32,712 bases of DNA from Pseudomonadales bacterium (GTDB lineage: Bacteria > Pseudomonadota > Gammaproteobacteria > Pseudomonadales > Pseudohongiellaceae): contig JAJDVS010000089.1 of NCBI GenBank assembly GCA_022825945.1, positions 1 to 32,712 on the forward strand. The letters are read 5' to 3'. Of this stretch, positions 16,799 to 24,966 are shown one piece after another. The translations under genes were made by a program, and so were the position numbers. Within the stretch, counting starts at the first letter, position 1, and each line of letters begins with the position of its first letter. Under the pieces are notes generated by a model. It did not search any database. It had not been told where the DNA came from and was given only the letters and a program-made list of their open reading frames with translations.

Positions 16799-17035
16799 CT
16801 ACCAGTCGATCCGGTACACGCTCCAGTCGGGGCCGCGCTTGAATCCGCCGCCGGCGGCGCCCTGGCACTCGTGGCCGCAATCGGTTCGCAGGGATTTTCC
16901 CCGGGCGTTGGCCTGCTCGTAGGTCAGGCCGGATTCCAGAACCAGGTGGGCCGCCCACTCGGGCACCCTCCCTTCGGCCTTCAGTTGCCGCACGCGCGCC
17001 GGAACATCCGTCGCCATGCCGATCCTGCAACCCAT
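16799..17035 (-). CDS. Small conserved mobile-element protein (CRIGMATD motif)
   Basis: The 78-aa protein starts MGCRIGMATDVPARVRQLKA, has a SGLTYEQANAR segment and a cysteine/histidine pair (DCGHEC), and ends WSVYRIDW. The layout (xIGxTTDPxxR ... LTYxxA ... WxVYxxD) recurs in small proteins of phages and plasmids and is reminiscent of a shortened GIY-YIG-like fold, though a catalytic GIY-YIG pair is not evident. ATG at 17035 has GGAGGAG upstream, which decides the start over the longer frame. It is the only leftward gene in the module. Confidence 0.6.
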   Translation of the reverse strand: MGCRIGMATDVPARVRQLKAEGRVPEWAAHLVLESGLTYEQANARGKSLRTDCGHECQGAAGGGFKRGPDWSVYRIDW

Positions 17036-17355
17036 TCCGCACTCCTCCCGATCCGGATTCCCGCCGGGCTCCCCGCCTTTTATATCACACGGGATTCCGG
17101 TCCGGGGCGGACAACCCCGGCGTTTCACCGGCGCCGCCCTACCGTGAATGGGACAGCTGGATTTCGCCGGTCCGGCAAAACCCCGTTTTTGGTTAATCCA
17201 CTCCGAAGCGCGCCGCCGGGCCGCTGTCGGCCTCCAACCTGATCCCGGCGCGCCGCCCGGAGTCGGGGGCGGCTTCGGGGCGGGCCGGAGACGGTCTGTC
17301 CGGCGGGAGCCGGGCGGTTCGTTCTTTCCTTTCTTTTCGATTTTGGGAGAATCTT
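17036..17355 (+). other. parB leader with GC-rich stem-loops
   Basis: This 320-bp stretch separates the leftward small gene from parB. It holds stems GCCGCCC/GGGCGGC (17252-17258/17267-17273) and GCCGGA/TCCGGC (about 17284/17304), then a T/C-rich run and GGGAG before the parB ATG. No gene is seen. It must contain two divergent promoters, but I cannot place them. Confidence 0.4.
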
Positions 17356-19941
17356 ATGCAAGCAGACGCAACACCCGCGGAATCCACCTTCCGGGAGATT
17401 CCGCTGTCAACCCTCGCCCTCGCGCCGGAAAACGTGCGCAAGACCCCGGCCGATTCCCTGGCCCACGACCAGCTCAAGGCGTCCATCGCCGCCCACGGCC
17501 TTTTGGAGAACCTTGTCGTCCGGCCTGTGGAATCGGATGGCGGCGCCGGGGACCGATTCGCCGTGGTGGCCGGAGGCCGCAGGCTCTCGGCGCTTAATGA
17601 CCTGGCCGAAGACGGTCTGATTGCGACCGGCCATCCGGTCCCCTGCCTCGTCGTCTCCAGTCATGACGGCAGCGAGGTTTCCCTGGCCGAGAACACGGTC
17701 CGCATCGCCATGCACCCGGCCGACCAGGTGACGGCCTTCGCCGCGCTGGCCGATGCGGGCTTGCCGGTCTCCGCCATCGCCATGCGGTTTGGCGTTTCCG
17801 AGCGCACCGTCGAGCAGCGCCTGCGGCTCGGCAACGCCGCGCCAAAACTGCTGGCGGCCTTCCGCGCCGGGGAGATTGGCCTTGAAGCCCTTATGGCTTT
17901 CGCGGTCACCACCGACCATGAACGCCAGCTCGCGGTGTGGGAGCAGCTTTCCCAACAGCCGTACGGCCCCAGTGCCTGGCAGGTAAAACGCCTGCTGACC
18001 GAAGAGCGCGTGGCCGCCGCATCAAAGCTGGCGCGCTATGTCGGGGTCGAAGCTTACGAGGCGGCGGGCGGTGCCGTGCTGCGCGACCTGTTCGCCGACG
18101 AGGACGAGAACGGCGTCTGGCTTGAGGATGCGGCGCTTCTGGAGGCACTGGCGCAGCGCAAGCTTCAGGCGATTGCCGACGAGTTGTCCACGCGCTGGAA
18201 GTGGGCCGAGGCGTGGCTGGAAGTGGAATGGGGCGACACGGCGCGGTTTGGGCGCGTGCGGCCCACGCCCGGCCAACCCACCGACGGGGAAACCGCCGAA
18301 CGCGAACGGCTTTTGGCCCGGCATGACGAACTCGTCAATCTGGACGAGGAAGAGTGGACCGAGGCACTCGAATTCGAAGCCGAGGCCATCGAGCCGCGTT
18401 TGACGGAGATCAACGAAACCATCGCCGCGCGGGCCACTTATGCGCGCGAGGACTTTTCGGTGGCGGGCTGTATCGCCACCGTGGGCGGCGACGGCAAGCT
18501 GGAGTTGATCCAGGGACTGGTCAGGCCGGAAGATATGCCGAAACCGGATGCCGCGAAGGGCGGGGCGGGCCAATCGGCCAACGGTTCGGGCGCGCCGGTT
18601 CAAGGGTCCAACTCCGCATCCGATGCGGACCCGGGTACCGGTTCGAGCGCGGGTGCGGAAGATGCCAGCGGCCCGGACCGGATCGAGGCGCCAATGGTTT
18701 CCCCGCCCCAGGCAACACCCGCCGATCCGGCGGCGAAGGCGCGGGAGGAGGCCGGTGTGGGTCTTGGCCTGGCCGACGACCTGCGCGCCATCCGCACGGC
18801 GCTGGTCAAAACACAACTGGCCGGGGATTTCGATGCCGCCTTCGACCTTGCGGTGTTTCAGTTCGCGCAGTCCGTTTTTGGGGAATACGGCGCCGGGTCG
18901 GATGACGCTTTTGACATCGCCTGCCGGGAAACCCCCGACCGGCCGCGCCTGCGCACAAAAGACGATACGTTCGCGCAATGGAGCCCGGGCGAGGCGGTCC
19001 TTGCCGACTGGTCGGACCTGCCATTGGCGTGGATGGATGAAAAAGACAGCCTGGCCCGTTTTGACGCGCTCAAAAACCTGCCCCGGGCGGACAAGGAAAA
19101 GCTGTTCGCCGCCGCGGTGGCGCGCACTCTGAAAGGTCAGCTCGCCTTTGAGCACGGCGCGCGGCCGGAATTCGAGGCGACAGTGGCGCGGCTCGGAATC
19201 GATTTTGCCCAACAAGTGCGGCCGGGTGCGGATGTGTACTGGTCGCGGCTGCGCAAGGACCGCATGCTCGCCGTCGCCCGGGAAGTCTTTGGGCCGGCCT
19301 GGGCGCAGGCGCGCGCCAAATACAACAAGCCCGATCTGGCCGCGGCCATGGAGGAGGGTTTTGCCGCGGGTCCACGGCCGGTGGGCGTGGACGCCAAAAC
19401 CCACGCCGCAGCGCTGGTCTGGGCGCTGCCGGGATTCCGGCCCTTTGATGGCGTTGATGGGGAAGTCGGCGAATCGGATGGGACACCCATCGACGAATCG
19501 GAAAGCGGATCGGAAGGGACACCCATGGCGAGCGACCCGGCCGAACCGGATGGGACACCCATGCCCGAACCGGATGTGGCACCCATCGCGGGAAACCTGG
19601 CGGTTGGCGACAACACGGATGCCGCCTTCCGCGGGGAGGCGGGGGAAGACGCGGGGTCGGTGAACGGAAGCGGGGAAAGTGAAGCGCAATCCGGCGCCCA
19701 ACCGAACCACGATGCGCAAAGCAAAGGAAGTGGTTCGGCAAGCGCCAACGGCGAAGTTTCGTCGTCGAACGGATCGCGGGTCGGCAGGGAAACCGATGCT
19801 GAAACCGGATCGTCACCGACGAACGGCAACGGCGTCGAACCGGGTGCCCCCGCTGGCGCCAATGGCGGACCGCCCGCCAGCGCCGGCGTGGCTATTGCGG
19901 AAAGCGCCGAAATTCCGGCGTTCCTCCAGGACCTTTCCTAG
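17356..19941 (+). CDS. Very large ParB/Spo0J-family protein with low-complexity C-terminal half
   Basis: The 861-aa product begins with a ParB N-terminal domain: LALAPENVRKT, KASIAAHGLLENLVVRP, VVAGGRRLSAL and SLAENTVRIAMHPADQ. A helix-turn-helix follows (SAIAMRFGVSERTVEQRLRLG, about 135-158). The remainder is far longer than ordinary ParB (about 300 aa). It has a second globular part (about 400-690) and a Ser/Gly/Asn/acidic tail holding a run of DGTPM-like units. ParB proteins bind centromere-like sites, and mobile-element versions may be nucleases or regulators. No parA is present, so simple partitioning is unlikely. ATG has GGGAG upstream. The tail DNA carries phased palindromes. Confidence 0.85.
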   Translation: MQADATPAESTFREIPLSTLALAPENVRKTPADSLAHDQLKASIAAHGLLENLVVRPVESDGGAGDRFAVVAGGRRLSALNDLAEDGLIATGHPVPCLVVSSHDGSEVSLAENTVRIAMHPADQVTAFAALADAGLPVSAIAMRFGVSERTVEQRLRLGNAAPKLLAAFRAGEIGLEALMAFAVTTDHERQLAVWEQLSQQPYGPSAWQVKRLLTEERVAAASKLARYVGVEAYEAAGGAVLRDLFADEDENGVWLEDAALLEALAQRKLQAIADELSTRWKWAEAWLEVEWGDTARFGRVRPTPGQPTDGETAERERLLARHDELVNLDEEEWTEALEFEAEAIEPRLTEINETIAARATYAREDFSVAGCIATVGGDGKLELIQGLVRPEDMPKPDAAKGGAGQSANGSGAPVQGSNSASDADPGTGSSAGAEDASGPDRIEAPMVSPPQATPADPAAKAREEAGVGLGLADDLRAIRTALVKTQLAGDFDAAFDLAVFQFAQSVFGEYGAGSDDAFDIACRETPDRPRLRTKDDTFAQWSPGEAVLADWSDLPLAWMDEKDSLARFDALKNLPRADKEKLFAAAVARTLKGQLAFEHGARPEFEATVARLGIDFAQQVRPGADVYWSRLRKDRMLAVAREVFGPAWAQARAKYNKPDLAAAMEEGFAAGPRPVGVDAKTHAAALVWALPGFRPFDGVDGEVGESDGTPIDESESGSEGTPMASDPAEPDGTPMPEPDVAPIAGNLAVGDNTDAAFRGEAGEDAGSVNGSGESEAQSGAQPNHDAQSKGSGSASANGEVSSSNGSRVGRETDAETGSSPTNGNGVEPGAPAGANGGPPASAGVAIAESAEIPAFLQDLS
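19477..19587 (+). repeat. Four phased palindromic 15-mers inside parB
   Basis: GATGGGACACCCATC (19477-19491), a perfect inverted repeat, recurs with changes at 19513-19527, 19549-19563 and 19573-19587. Starts are 36, 36 and 24 bp apart, multiples of 12. They encode the DGTPI/EGTPM/DGTPM/DVAPI units of the tail. They could be only a protein repeat, or binding sites within the gene. Confidence 0.7.
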
Positions 19942-19951
19942 ACTTTTGCGC

Positions 19952-19979
19952 GCGCCCCGTCTGGCAACGGACGGGGCGC
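19952..19979 (+). promoter_or_regulatory. Leader hairpin before the GHKL ATPase gene
   Basis: GCGCCCCGTC pairs perfectly with GACGGGGCGC around an 8-nt loop, 10 bp after the parB stop. There is no T-run, so it is not a classical terminator. The following sequence resembles the leader at 21946-21992 (ACGGGGCG ... CAATnnATCAAC ... GGAG). Confidence 0.55.
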
Positions 19980-20017
19980 ATGTCCTTCACCCAATGAATC
20001 AACGACGGAGCAAGACC

Positions 20018-21787
20018 ATGGTCAGCACCTCCAAAATCCGCGCCCGCATCGACGGCTCGGCCCTCAAACGCGTCACCCGGACCTTTTCCGCCACCCTGGC
20101 GGACATTTTTGGCGAAACCCTCCAAAACGCCCGCCGCGCCAGCGCCAGGGAGGTACGCGTCACCCTCGACGGCCCCGGAACTTTTGATCGGTATGGCATC
20201 GCCATCACCGACGACGGAGAGGGCGTGTCCGACCCTTCGGTGCTGCTGTCTTTTGGCCAGAACGGCTGGGACGAAGCACTGGTCAAGCGCGAGGACGCCG
20301 CCGGCATGGGCATGCTGAGTCTGGCCCGCCGGGGCTGCGTGGTGCTTTCCCGGCCCCGCCAAACCGAGGATGAAAGCGGCGCCGATTCCGGTTTTCGGGT
20401 CGAACTAAAACCCGCGCATTTTTTGGGCGAGGCGGAGGTCGAAGTCCATCCCGCGGAAGATGCGCCGTTTCTCCATGGCACGGTGGTTTCGTTTTTGGCG
20501 GAACAGCACGAAAACGCCCACAACATCCGCACGGCGCTGGAGGGCGCCGCCCGACATTATCCGCTACCGGTGTCGTTCGAGCACCAACCCCACACCCCCG
20601 CCGGGGGCGAATTGCTGCCCCGTCGCGCGTTTCTGGACGGCGCCGTCCACACCGAACGCTGGCGGGGACTGGTGTTCGGCGTTTTCAAAAACAACCCCCG
20701 TATCGGTTTTGGCGATCCCGACCTCAATTTTTACGGTCTTACCCTCAACGTGCGACTGCCGGCGGCGGACACCGCGCACGGGGCGAGCTGGTATGTGGCG
20801 GCCGATGTGGAGAACTGCCCAAAACTTGAACTCGTTTTGCCGGCGCGCAAGGAGGCGGTGGAGACGCCCTTTTTGGCCGAAATGCGCGAAGCGGCGCGGG
20901 TGGCGGCCTTTCGCGCCATGGCGGCCGATCCGGACCCGCGGCCCTCGTTCGACACCTGGCGCAAGGCCGGGGAGGCGGGAATCGATATCGCGCCACCGCC
21001 CGCCGAACTCGTTCCCTGGCTGCCGGGCATCGCCAACGTGGACGATTACCGGGAGGCGCTCAAGCCGGAGGCGCTGAGTCTGAAAGAAGCGCTGGTTGTC
21101 GAATGCGATCCCGAGCCGCCCGAAGCCCAGGCGTTCTGGCGCGCGGCGCGGCGCAATAACTTCCACGAGCGGCTTTTCGAGGCGGACCGGCGGCTTGCGG
21201 GTTTTGCCTGGTATGACGCGCTGCCGCGTGTAACCCATGTCGAGGCGGAGATCACGGCGGAGGGGCGGACCGACACGCTCAAGGATTTTTCAGAACGTCA
21301 CCGGGGTGGTGGTCCCATGCCACAACGGCCTGATTCGATTCGTTTTCGGATCACCGTCGAAACACCCGGGGAGAAGAAAAGCGAAATCGCCCTGTCTGCC
21401 GACCTGGCCTTTGCCGGCGACGACTGGTGCTGGATCGAGGACGCGCGGCCGCTGGTCACCCCGGAAAGCGACATTGACCCGCAAACCCTCGCGAACCTGT
21501 TGCGCAACGCCTATTTTTCGCCGTCGGACGACTGCGAGGCCGATTCCTGGGAGACCCAGGAACGGGATTTTGAACAAAACGCCCTGCATCTGGCCACGCG
21601 ATTGCTGGTCTCCGACGACGAGGCCCGCAGGCGCACCATCGCCGAAGTCGTGGCGCGGGAGTTGTTTTGGCTGATTCCCCGCGGCGCCGACATCGTCGTG
21701 CGCGGGCGCGATGTGAAGGTCACGCTGCTCGGTCCTGAAACCGATGCCGATTCCGCGTCCGAAACCGGTCCCGGGGACAGTCCCTAA
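20018..21787 (+). CDS. GHKL (Hsp90/MutL/histidine-kinase type) ATPase
   Basis: The 589-aa protein has a GHKL nucleotide fold at its N-terminus: N-box ETLQNARRAS (residues 34-43), G1 ITDDGEGV (63-70) and G2 AAGMGMLSLA (95-104). No HATPase partner domain, receiver or DNA-binding motif is recognisable in the remaining 450 residues. The DDG and GMGM motifs are intact, so ATP binding is likely. ATG at 20018 has GGAG seven bases upstream; a longer upstream frame merely overlaps the parB tail. It lies between parB and DUF2958 in the same direction. Similar ATPases occur in integrative-element backbones without assigned function. Confidence 0.85.
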   Translation: MVSTSKIRARIDGSALKRVTRTFSATLADIFGETLQNARRASAREVRVTLDGPGTFDRYGIAITDDGEGVSDPSVLLSFGQNGWDEALVKREDAAGMGMLSLARRGCVVLSRPRQTEDESGADSGFRVELKPAHFLGEAEVEVHPAEDAPFLHGTVVSFLAEQHENAHNIRTALEGAARHYPLPVSFEHQPHTPAGGELLPRRAFLDGAVHTERWRGLVFGVFKNNPRIGFGDPDLNFYGLTLNVRLPAADTAHGASWYVAADVENCPKLELVLPARKEAVETPFLAEMREAARVAAFRAMAADPDPRPSFDTWRKAGEAGIDIAPPPAELVPWLPGIANVDDYREALKPEALSLKEALVVECDPEPPEAQAFWRAARRNNFHERLFEADRRLAGFAWYDALPRVTHVEAEITAEGRTDTLKDFSERHRGGGPMPQRPDSIRFRITVETPGEKKSEIALSADLAFAGDDWCWIEDARPLVTPESDIDPQTLANLLRNAYFSPSDDCEADSWETQERDFEQNALHLATRLLVSDDEARRRTIAEVVARELFWLIPRGADIVVRGRDVKVTLLGPETDADSASETGPGDSP

Positions 21788-21927
21788 ACCCAGCGCGGAC
21801 TACAAGCGCGGATTCCGCGCCAGGGAAGTTCGTCAGCCAGCATCTGCTCGACTTCTGCCGAAGAAACCACCGATTTTCCCGCAGCCGCGGGGCGCGCCCC
21901 GGCGACCGCCGCCATGGGGTGCGTTCC

Positions 21928-21956
21928 GGGCCGTCCCGCAACAAACGGGGCGGCCC
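21928..21956 (+). promoter_or_regulatory. Leader hairpin before the DUF2958 gene
   Basis: GGGCCGTCCCG pairs with CGGGGCGGCCC (11 bp, one G-T pair) around CAACAAA. It lies 36 bp before the start and shares loop and downstream words with the hairpin at 19952-19979. Confidence 0.55.
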
Positions 21957-21992
21957 ATCCACATTCCCAATCAACAAGAGGAGGAACCCTCC

Positions 21993-22415
21993 ATGAAACT
22001 GCTCACCCAGGAAATCCACAAAAAACTGCGCCAAACCGCGCAAGACCCCGATGCCGACCACTATCCGGCGGTGAAGTTCTTCGACCCCTGTGGCAGGGCA
22101 ACCTGGCTGCTGACCGAACTCAACGAAGACGGCGACACGCTTTTTGGATTGTGCGACCTCGGCATGGGTTTTCCCGAACTGGGTTACTCCTCGCTGAAGG
22201 AAATCGCCGGGACGCGGGGCGTCCTCGCACTGCCCATGGAACGCGACCGGTATTTTCGGGCCGCGGCGCCGCTGTCGGTCTATGCCGAAGCCGCCCAGGC
22301 TGCCGGCGGCATCGTCGAGCGCGGAGAGCATTTTGACGCGGCCCTGGCGCAACGGAGCAAACGCCCCGCGACCCCACCTGGCGCCGCGCCGGCTTCCCGG
22401 ACCGCGCCCGCCTGA
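21993..22415 (+). CDS. DUF2958 domain protein
   Basis: The 140-aa protein matches DUF2958 in layout: MKLLTQEIHKKLRQT at the start, AVKFFDPCGRATWLLTELNEDGDTLFGLCDLG, ELGYSSLKEI, and LPMERDRYF. This small domain is a frequent companion of radC and ParB-like genes on plasmids and integrative elements. No enzymatic motif is visible. ATG at 21993 follows AGAGGAGGA. The C-terminal 20 residues are Pro/Ala-rich and probably disordered. Function unknown. Confidence 0.85.
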   Translation: MKLLTQEIHKKLRQTAQDPDADHYPAVKFFDPCGRATWLLTELNEDGDTLFGLCDLGMGFPELGYSSLKEIAGTRGVLALPMERDRYFRAAAPLSVYAEAAQAAGGIVERGEHFDAALAQRSKRPATPPGAAPASRTAPA

Positions 22416-22449
22416 TCCATCCCCCAAAACCTGACAGGAGGACATCCCC

Positions 22450-22728
22450 ATGACATCCCGCACCGAAATCAACACCCGCGTCTTGGGCCTGATCGCCAGG
22501 TATGCCCGGGAAAACCCCGAAATCGACCTGGACACGCCGATCGATGAACTGGACATCGACTCCCTGGCGATGTTCGAGATCGTGTACGAGATCGAGGAAC
22601 GCTTCGCCGTCGAACTCGACGAAATCACGCTCGGCAAAATCGCCACGGTCCGCGAACTGGCGGACGCGGTCCGCCGGGAGCTGGATACCCCGGGCTGTGG
22701 TGATTCATCGGCGCGGGCGGGAGGCTGA
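22450..22728 (+). CDS. Acyl-carrier-protein-like protein 1
   Basis: The 92-aa product has the four-helix acyl carrier pattern: a DLDTPIDELDIDSLAMFEIV core with the phosphopantetheine-accepting serine at position 38 (DSLA), then EIEERFAVELDE and ATVRELADAV. Sequence and length fit a discrete carrier that would hold an acyl group on phosphopantetheine. There is no ketosynthase, acyltransferase, thioesterase or phosphopantetheinyl transferase in the island. ATG follows AGGAGG. About half of its residues match the second carrier at 24967-25230. What it carries, or whether it is used as a protein-interaction module, is unknown. Confidence 0.82.
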   Translation: MTSRTEINTRVLGLIARYARENPEIDLDTPIDELDIDSLAMFEIVYEIEERFAVELDEITLGKIATVRELADAVRRELDTPGCGDSSARAGG

Positions 22729-22733
22729 CCGCC

Positions 22734-23378
22734 ATGCCCCGCATCGTCGAAACCACCGTTTATGAACTGCGCGAGCTTTCGGAGGCCGCGAAGGAGAAAG
22801 CGCGGAGCTGGTACCGCGAACACGGCCTGTTCGATGAATGGTACGACTTCGTCTTCGAGGATTTCCAGGCCATCTGCGGACTGCTCGGCATCGACCTCGA
22901 AACCCGTCCCGTGCGACTGTACGGCGGCGGGACGCGCGAAGACCCTTGCATTTTCTTCCGCGGATTTTGGTCGCAAGGGGACGGGGCGTCCTTTTCCGGA
23001 ACCTACGGATACAAGCCGGACGCCGCCCGCGCCATCCGCGGCCATGCGCCGGAGGACGCCACGCTCCATGCCATCGCCGACCGGTTGCAAGACCTGCAGC
23101 GCCGAAATTTCTACCAACTGACCGCAGGCATTTCCCGGCAGGGCCGCTACTGCCACGAGTACACCATGTCGATCACGATGGACCGCGACAGCCCAACCGG
23201 CCAAGACATGACAGCGGACGCGGAAGACGCCGTCACCGAAGCCATGCGCGGCCTGGCGCGCTGGCTCTACCGCCAGCTCGAGCTCGAATACGAAAGCCAG
23301 ACATCGGACGAGGCCGCCGACGAGGCAATCCAGTGTAATGAATGGACATTTACCGATTCCGGCAAACGGTTCGGCTGA
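22734..23378 (+). CDS. Conserved phage/plasmid protein of unknown function (often called antitoxin of a stability system)
   Basis: The 214-aa protein opens with VYELRELSEAAKEKARSWYREHGLFDEWYDFVFEDF, then the GTREDPCIFFRGFWSQGDGASFSG segment. This arrangement (ELxExAKxKAxxWYR ... WxxxxYEDF ... FxGFxSQGDGAxF) is widespread in phage and plasmid genomes. Database labels calling it a toxin-antitoxin antitoxin are not supported by anything visible here. ATG at 22734 is 5 bp after the carrier stop, with GGGAGG inside the carrier 3' end, so the two are co-translated. Confidence 0.75.
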   Translation: MPRIVETTVYELRELSEAAKEKARSWYREHGLFDEWYDFVFEDFQAICGLLGIDLETRPVRLYGGGTREDPCIFFRGFWSQGDGASFSGTYGYKPDAARAIRGHAPEDATLHAIADRLQDLQRRNFYQLTAGISRQGRYCHEYTMSITMDRDSPTGQDMTADAEDAVTEAMRGLARWLYRQLELEYESQTSDEAADEAIQCNEWTFTDSGKRFG

Positions 23379-23437
23379 TGGCACCGCCGCCCGCACGGGC
23401 TCCACAATGTCGCACACGATTGGAGATCGCAGGCCGA

Positions 23438-23467
23438 ATTGACTCGGCTGAAATCCCTCTGCTACGC
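23438..23467 (+). promoter_or_regulatory. Candidate promoter upstream of the putative nuclease gene
   Basis: TTGACT near 23438 is followed after about 18 bp by TACGCT. The match is moderate. It lies within the 163-bp gap before the start at 23542. Confidence 0.25.
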
Positions 23468-23541
23468 TGCCGTCAGGCCGATCAGGGAATTGGCGGCGGT
23501 TGACGGAAGCCGGGCTGCGGTATTCCAAGGGAGTGGATTGC

Positions 23542-24142
23542 ATGGCAGCCAAAGATGACATTCTGGAACAGATCGTTGAAGAGTACCTGATCGATCAGGG
23601 ATACTTCGTTCAGCACAACGTAAAATTCATTCCCGACAAAGACCATCCGGACTACGTCAAAAGCCAGGACTCGAACCACAGCGATATCGATGTCCTCGGC
23701 TACAACCCGAACCTCGAAGGCCCCGAACGCGTGTATGCCGTCAGCTTCAAGAGCTGGGCGGCCGGTTTCAGTCCGGCCACCGTTATCGCCGCGATAGACA
23801 ACGACAAGAATCTCGGAGGCAAGGAAGCCTGGAAATCCTTCCGGGAACTCTGCAGGCCAAAATTGGTCGGAGGCCTTCGTCAAGGCGGTAAGGGATGCGA
23901 CTGGAACCGGGGAATTCACCTATGTGCTGGCTGTCGCCAAGGTCCGGAAGAACAGGTCGGTTTGGGAGAACAGGAAGTCGTTCCGGCAGGCCATGGGAGG
24001 CAATCCGCTGAAGATATTGACGTTTGGGGACATGTGGGCGGATATCCGGTCAAACGTGGACGGAACACTTGCCCGGTCCGAAGTCGGCAGGCTGATTCAG
24101 GTGTTTCTCGCGGCCGGAATCGAAATCGGGCCGACAACCTGA
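23542..24142 (+). pseudogene. Putative PD-(D/E)xK-like nuclease, frameshifted
   Basis: ATG at 23542 follows AAGGGAG and encodes ILEQIVEEYLIDQGYFVQHNVKF, then SDIDVLGYNP and VYAVSFKSWAAGF. This is the helix, D-x-D strand and (S/E)xK strand order of restriction-endonuclease-like proteins. At 23857-23858 an extra C in AGGCCAAAA shifts the frame. Without it the protein continues as QNWSEAFVKAVRDATGTGEFTYVLAVAKV ... and ends at 24142, about 200 aa. As written, the first frame would run to 24222 in nonsense. Nuclease identity is tentative because the catalytic Glu of ExK is Ser. Confidence 0.6.
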
Positions 24143-24275
24143 GACTACCCACACCCCTTCCGCAATTCCCCCGCCTTTCGCGCTTGATTCCACAAGGAGT
24201 TCGGCTGGCTTTTTTCGGGTGATTTCCGGGACGCTAGGGCGTGTCCCGTCCGTTCAATCTGCCGGAGGGGCCGTC

Positions 24276-24944
24276 ATGACAAGCGCAAACTGGGCATCGC
24301 TCGAAAACCCGCGTAACAAGCTGTTCGAGCTGGGCGCCAAAAACCTCAGCGACGCCGAACTGGTGTCCCTGCTGCTCGGCGGGGGTGGGCAATCCGCGCT
24401 CGGTCTGGCGCGCGATTTGCTGCGGCGTTTCGACGGGCTGGCCGGGCTTTTTGCCGCCGATGCCAGACACGTCGCCCGGCTGCCCCACATCGGTCCCGCG
24501 AAATCGGCGGCCCTGGCTGCCATGCGCGAGCTTGGCCACCGCCAGTTGTACGCCAAAGTGGAAAACCGCGATGTGCTGAGCTGTTCCGAGGCGACGCGGG
24601 AATACCTGCTCGCGCGCTTCCGCCACTGCAAGAGCGAGATTTTCAGTTGCATCTTTCTCACCAACCAGCACCACATCCTCAAGCTCGACGAGATGTTCCA
24701 GGGCACCATCGACTGCGCTGCGGTGTATCCGCGGGAAGTGGTCGAACGCAGCATCGCCTACAACGCCGCTGCGGTCATCCTCGCCCACAACCATCCGTCG
24801 GGCATCGCCGAACCAAGCCAGGCCGACATCGCCATCACGCGCAAATTGCGCGTCGCCCTCGAAACCATCGACGTCCGCGTCCTCGACCACCTTATCGTCG
24901 GCAGTTCCCAGGTCGTCTCGCTGGCCGAGCGCGGATTAATGTAA
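24276..24944 (+). CDS. radC: RadC family protein, full length
   Basis: The 222-aa product has the N-terminal UPF0758 helix-hairpin-helix region (LSDAELVSLLL, LARLPHIGPAKSAAL) and the JAB/JAMM domain with HNHPSG near residue 171 and the following SQADIAITRKL. ATG at 24276 has GGAGG upstream. It resembles chromosomal RadC in length, unlike the short copy at 11461-11988. Its stop is 22 bp before the second acyl-carrier-like gene, so the two form one operon. Its role in DNA metabolism is not established for the family. Confidence 0.9.
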   Translation: MTSANWASLENPRNKLFELGAKNLSDAELVSLLLGGGGQSALGLARDLLRRFDGLAGLFAADARHVARLPHIGPAKSAALAAMRELGHRQLYAKVENRDVLSCSEATREYLLARFRHCKSEIFSCIFLTNQHHILKLDEMFQGTIDCAAVYPREVVERSIAYNAAAVILAHNHPSGIAEPSQADIAITRKLRVALETIDVRVLDHLIVGSSQVVSLAERGLM

Positions 24945-24966
24945 TCAACAGCCGGAGGAGGCAATC

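Noticed and set aside
18022-19719. A 565-codon leftward open frame opposite parB
   Set aside because: Antisense shadow in GC-rich DNA; the ParB motifs are on the other strand.
21720-23561. A 613-codon leftward open frame
   Set aside because: It overlaps four well-supported rightward genes with good ribosome sites and lacks any motif.
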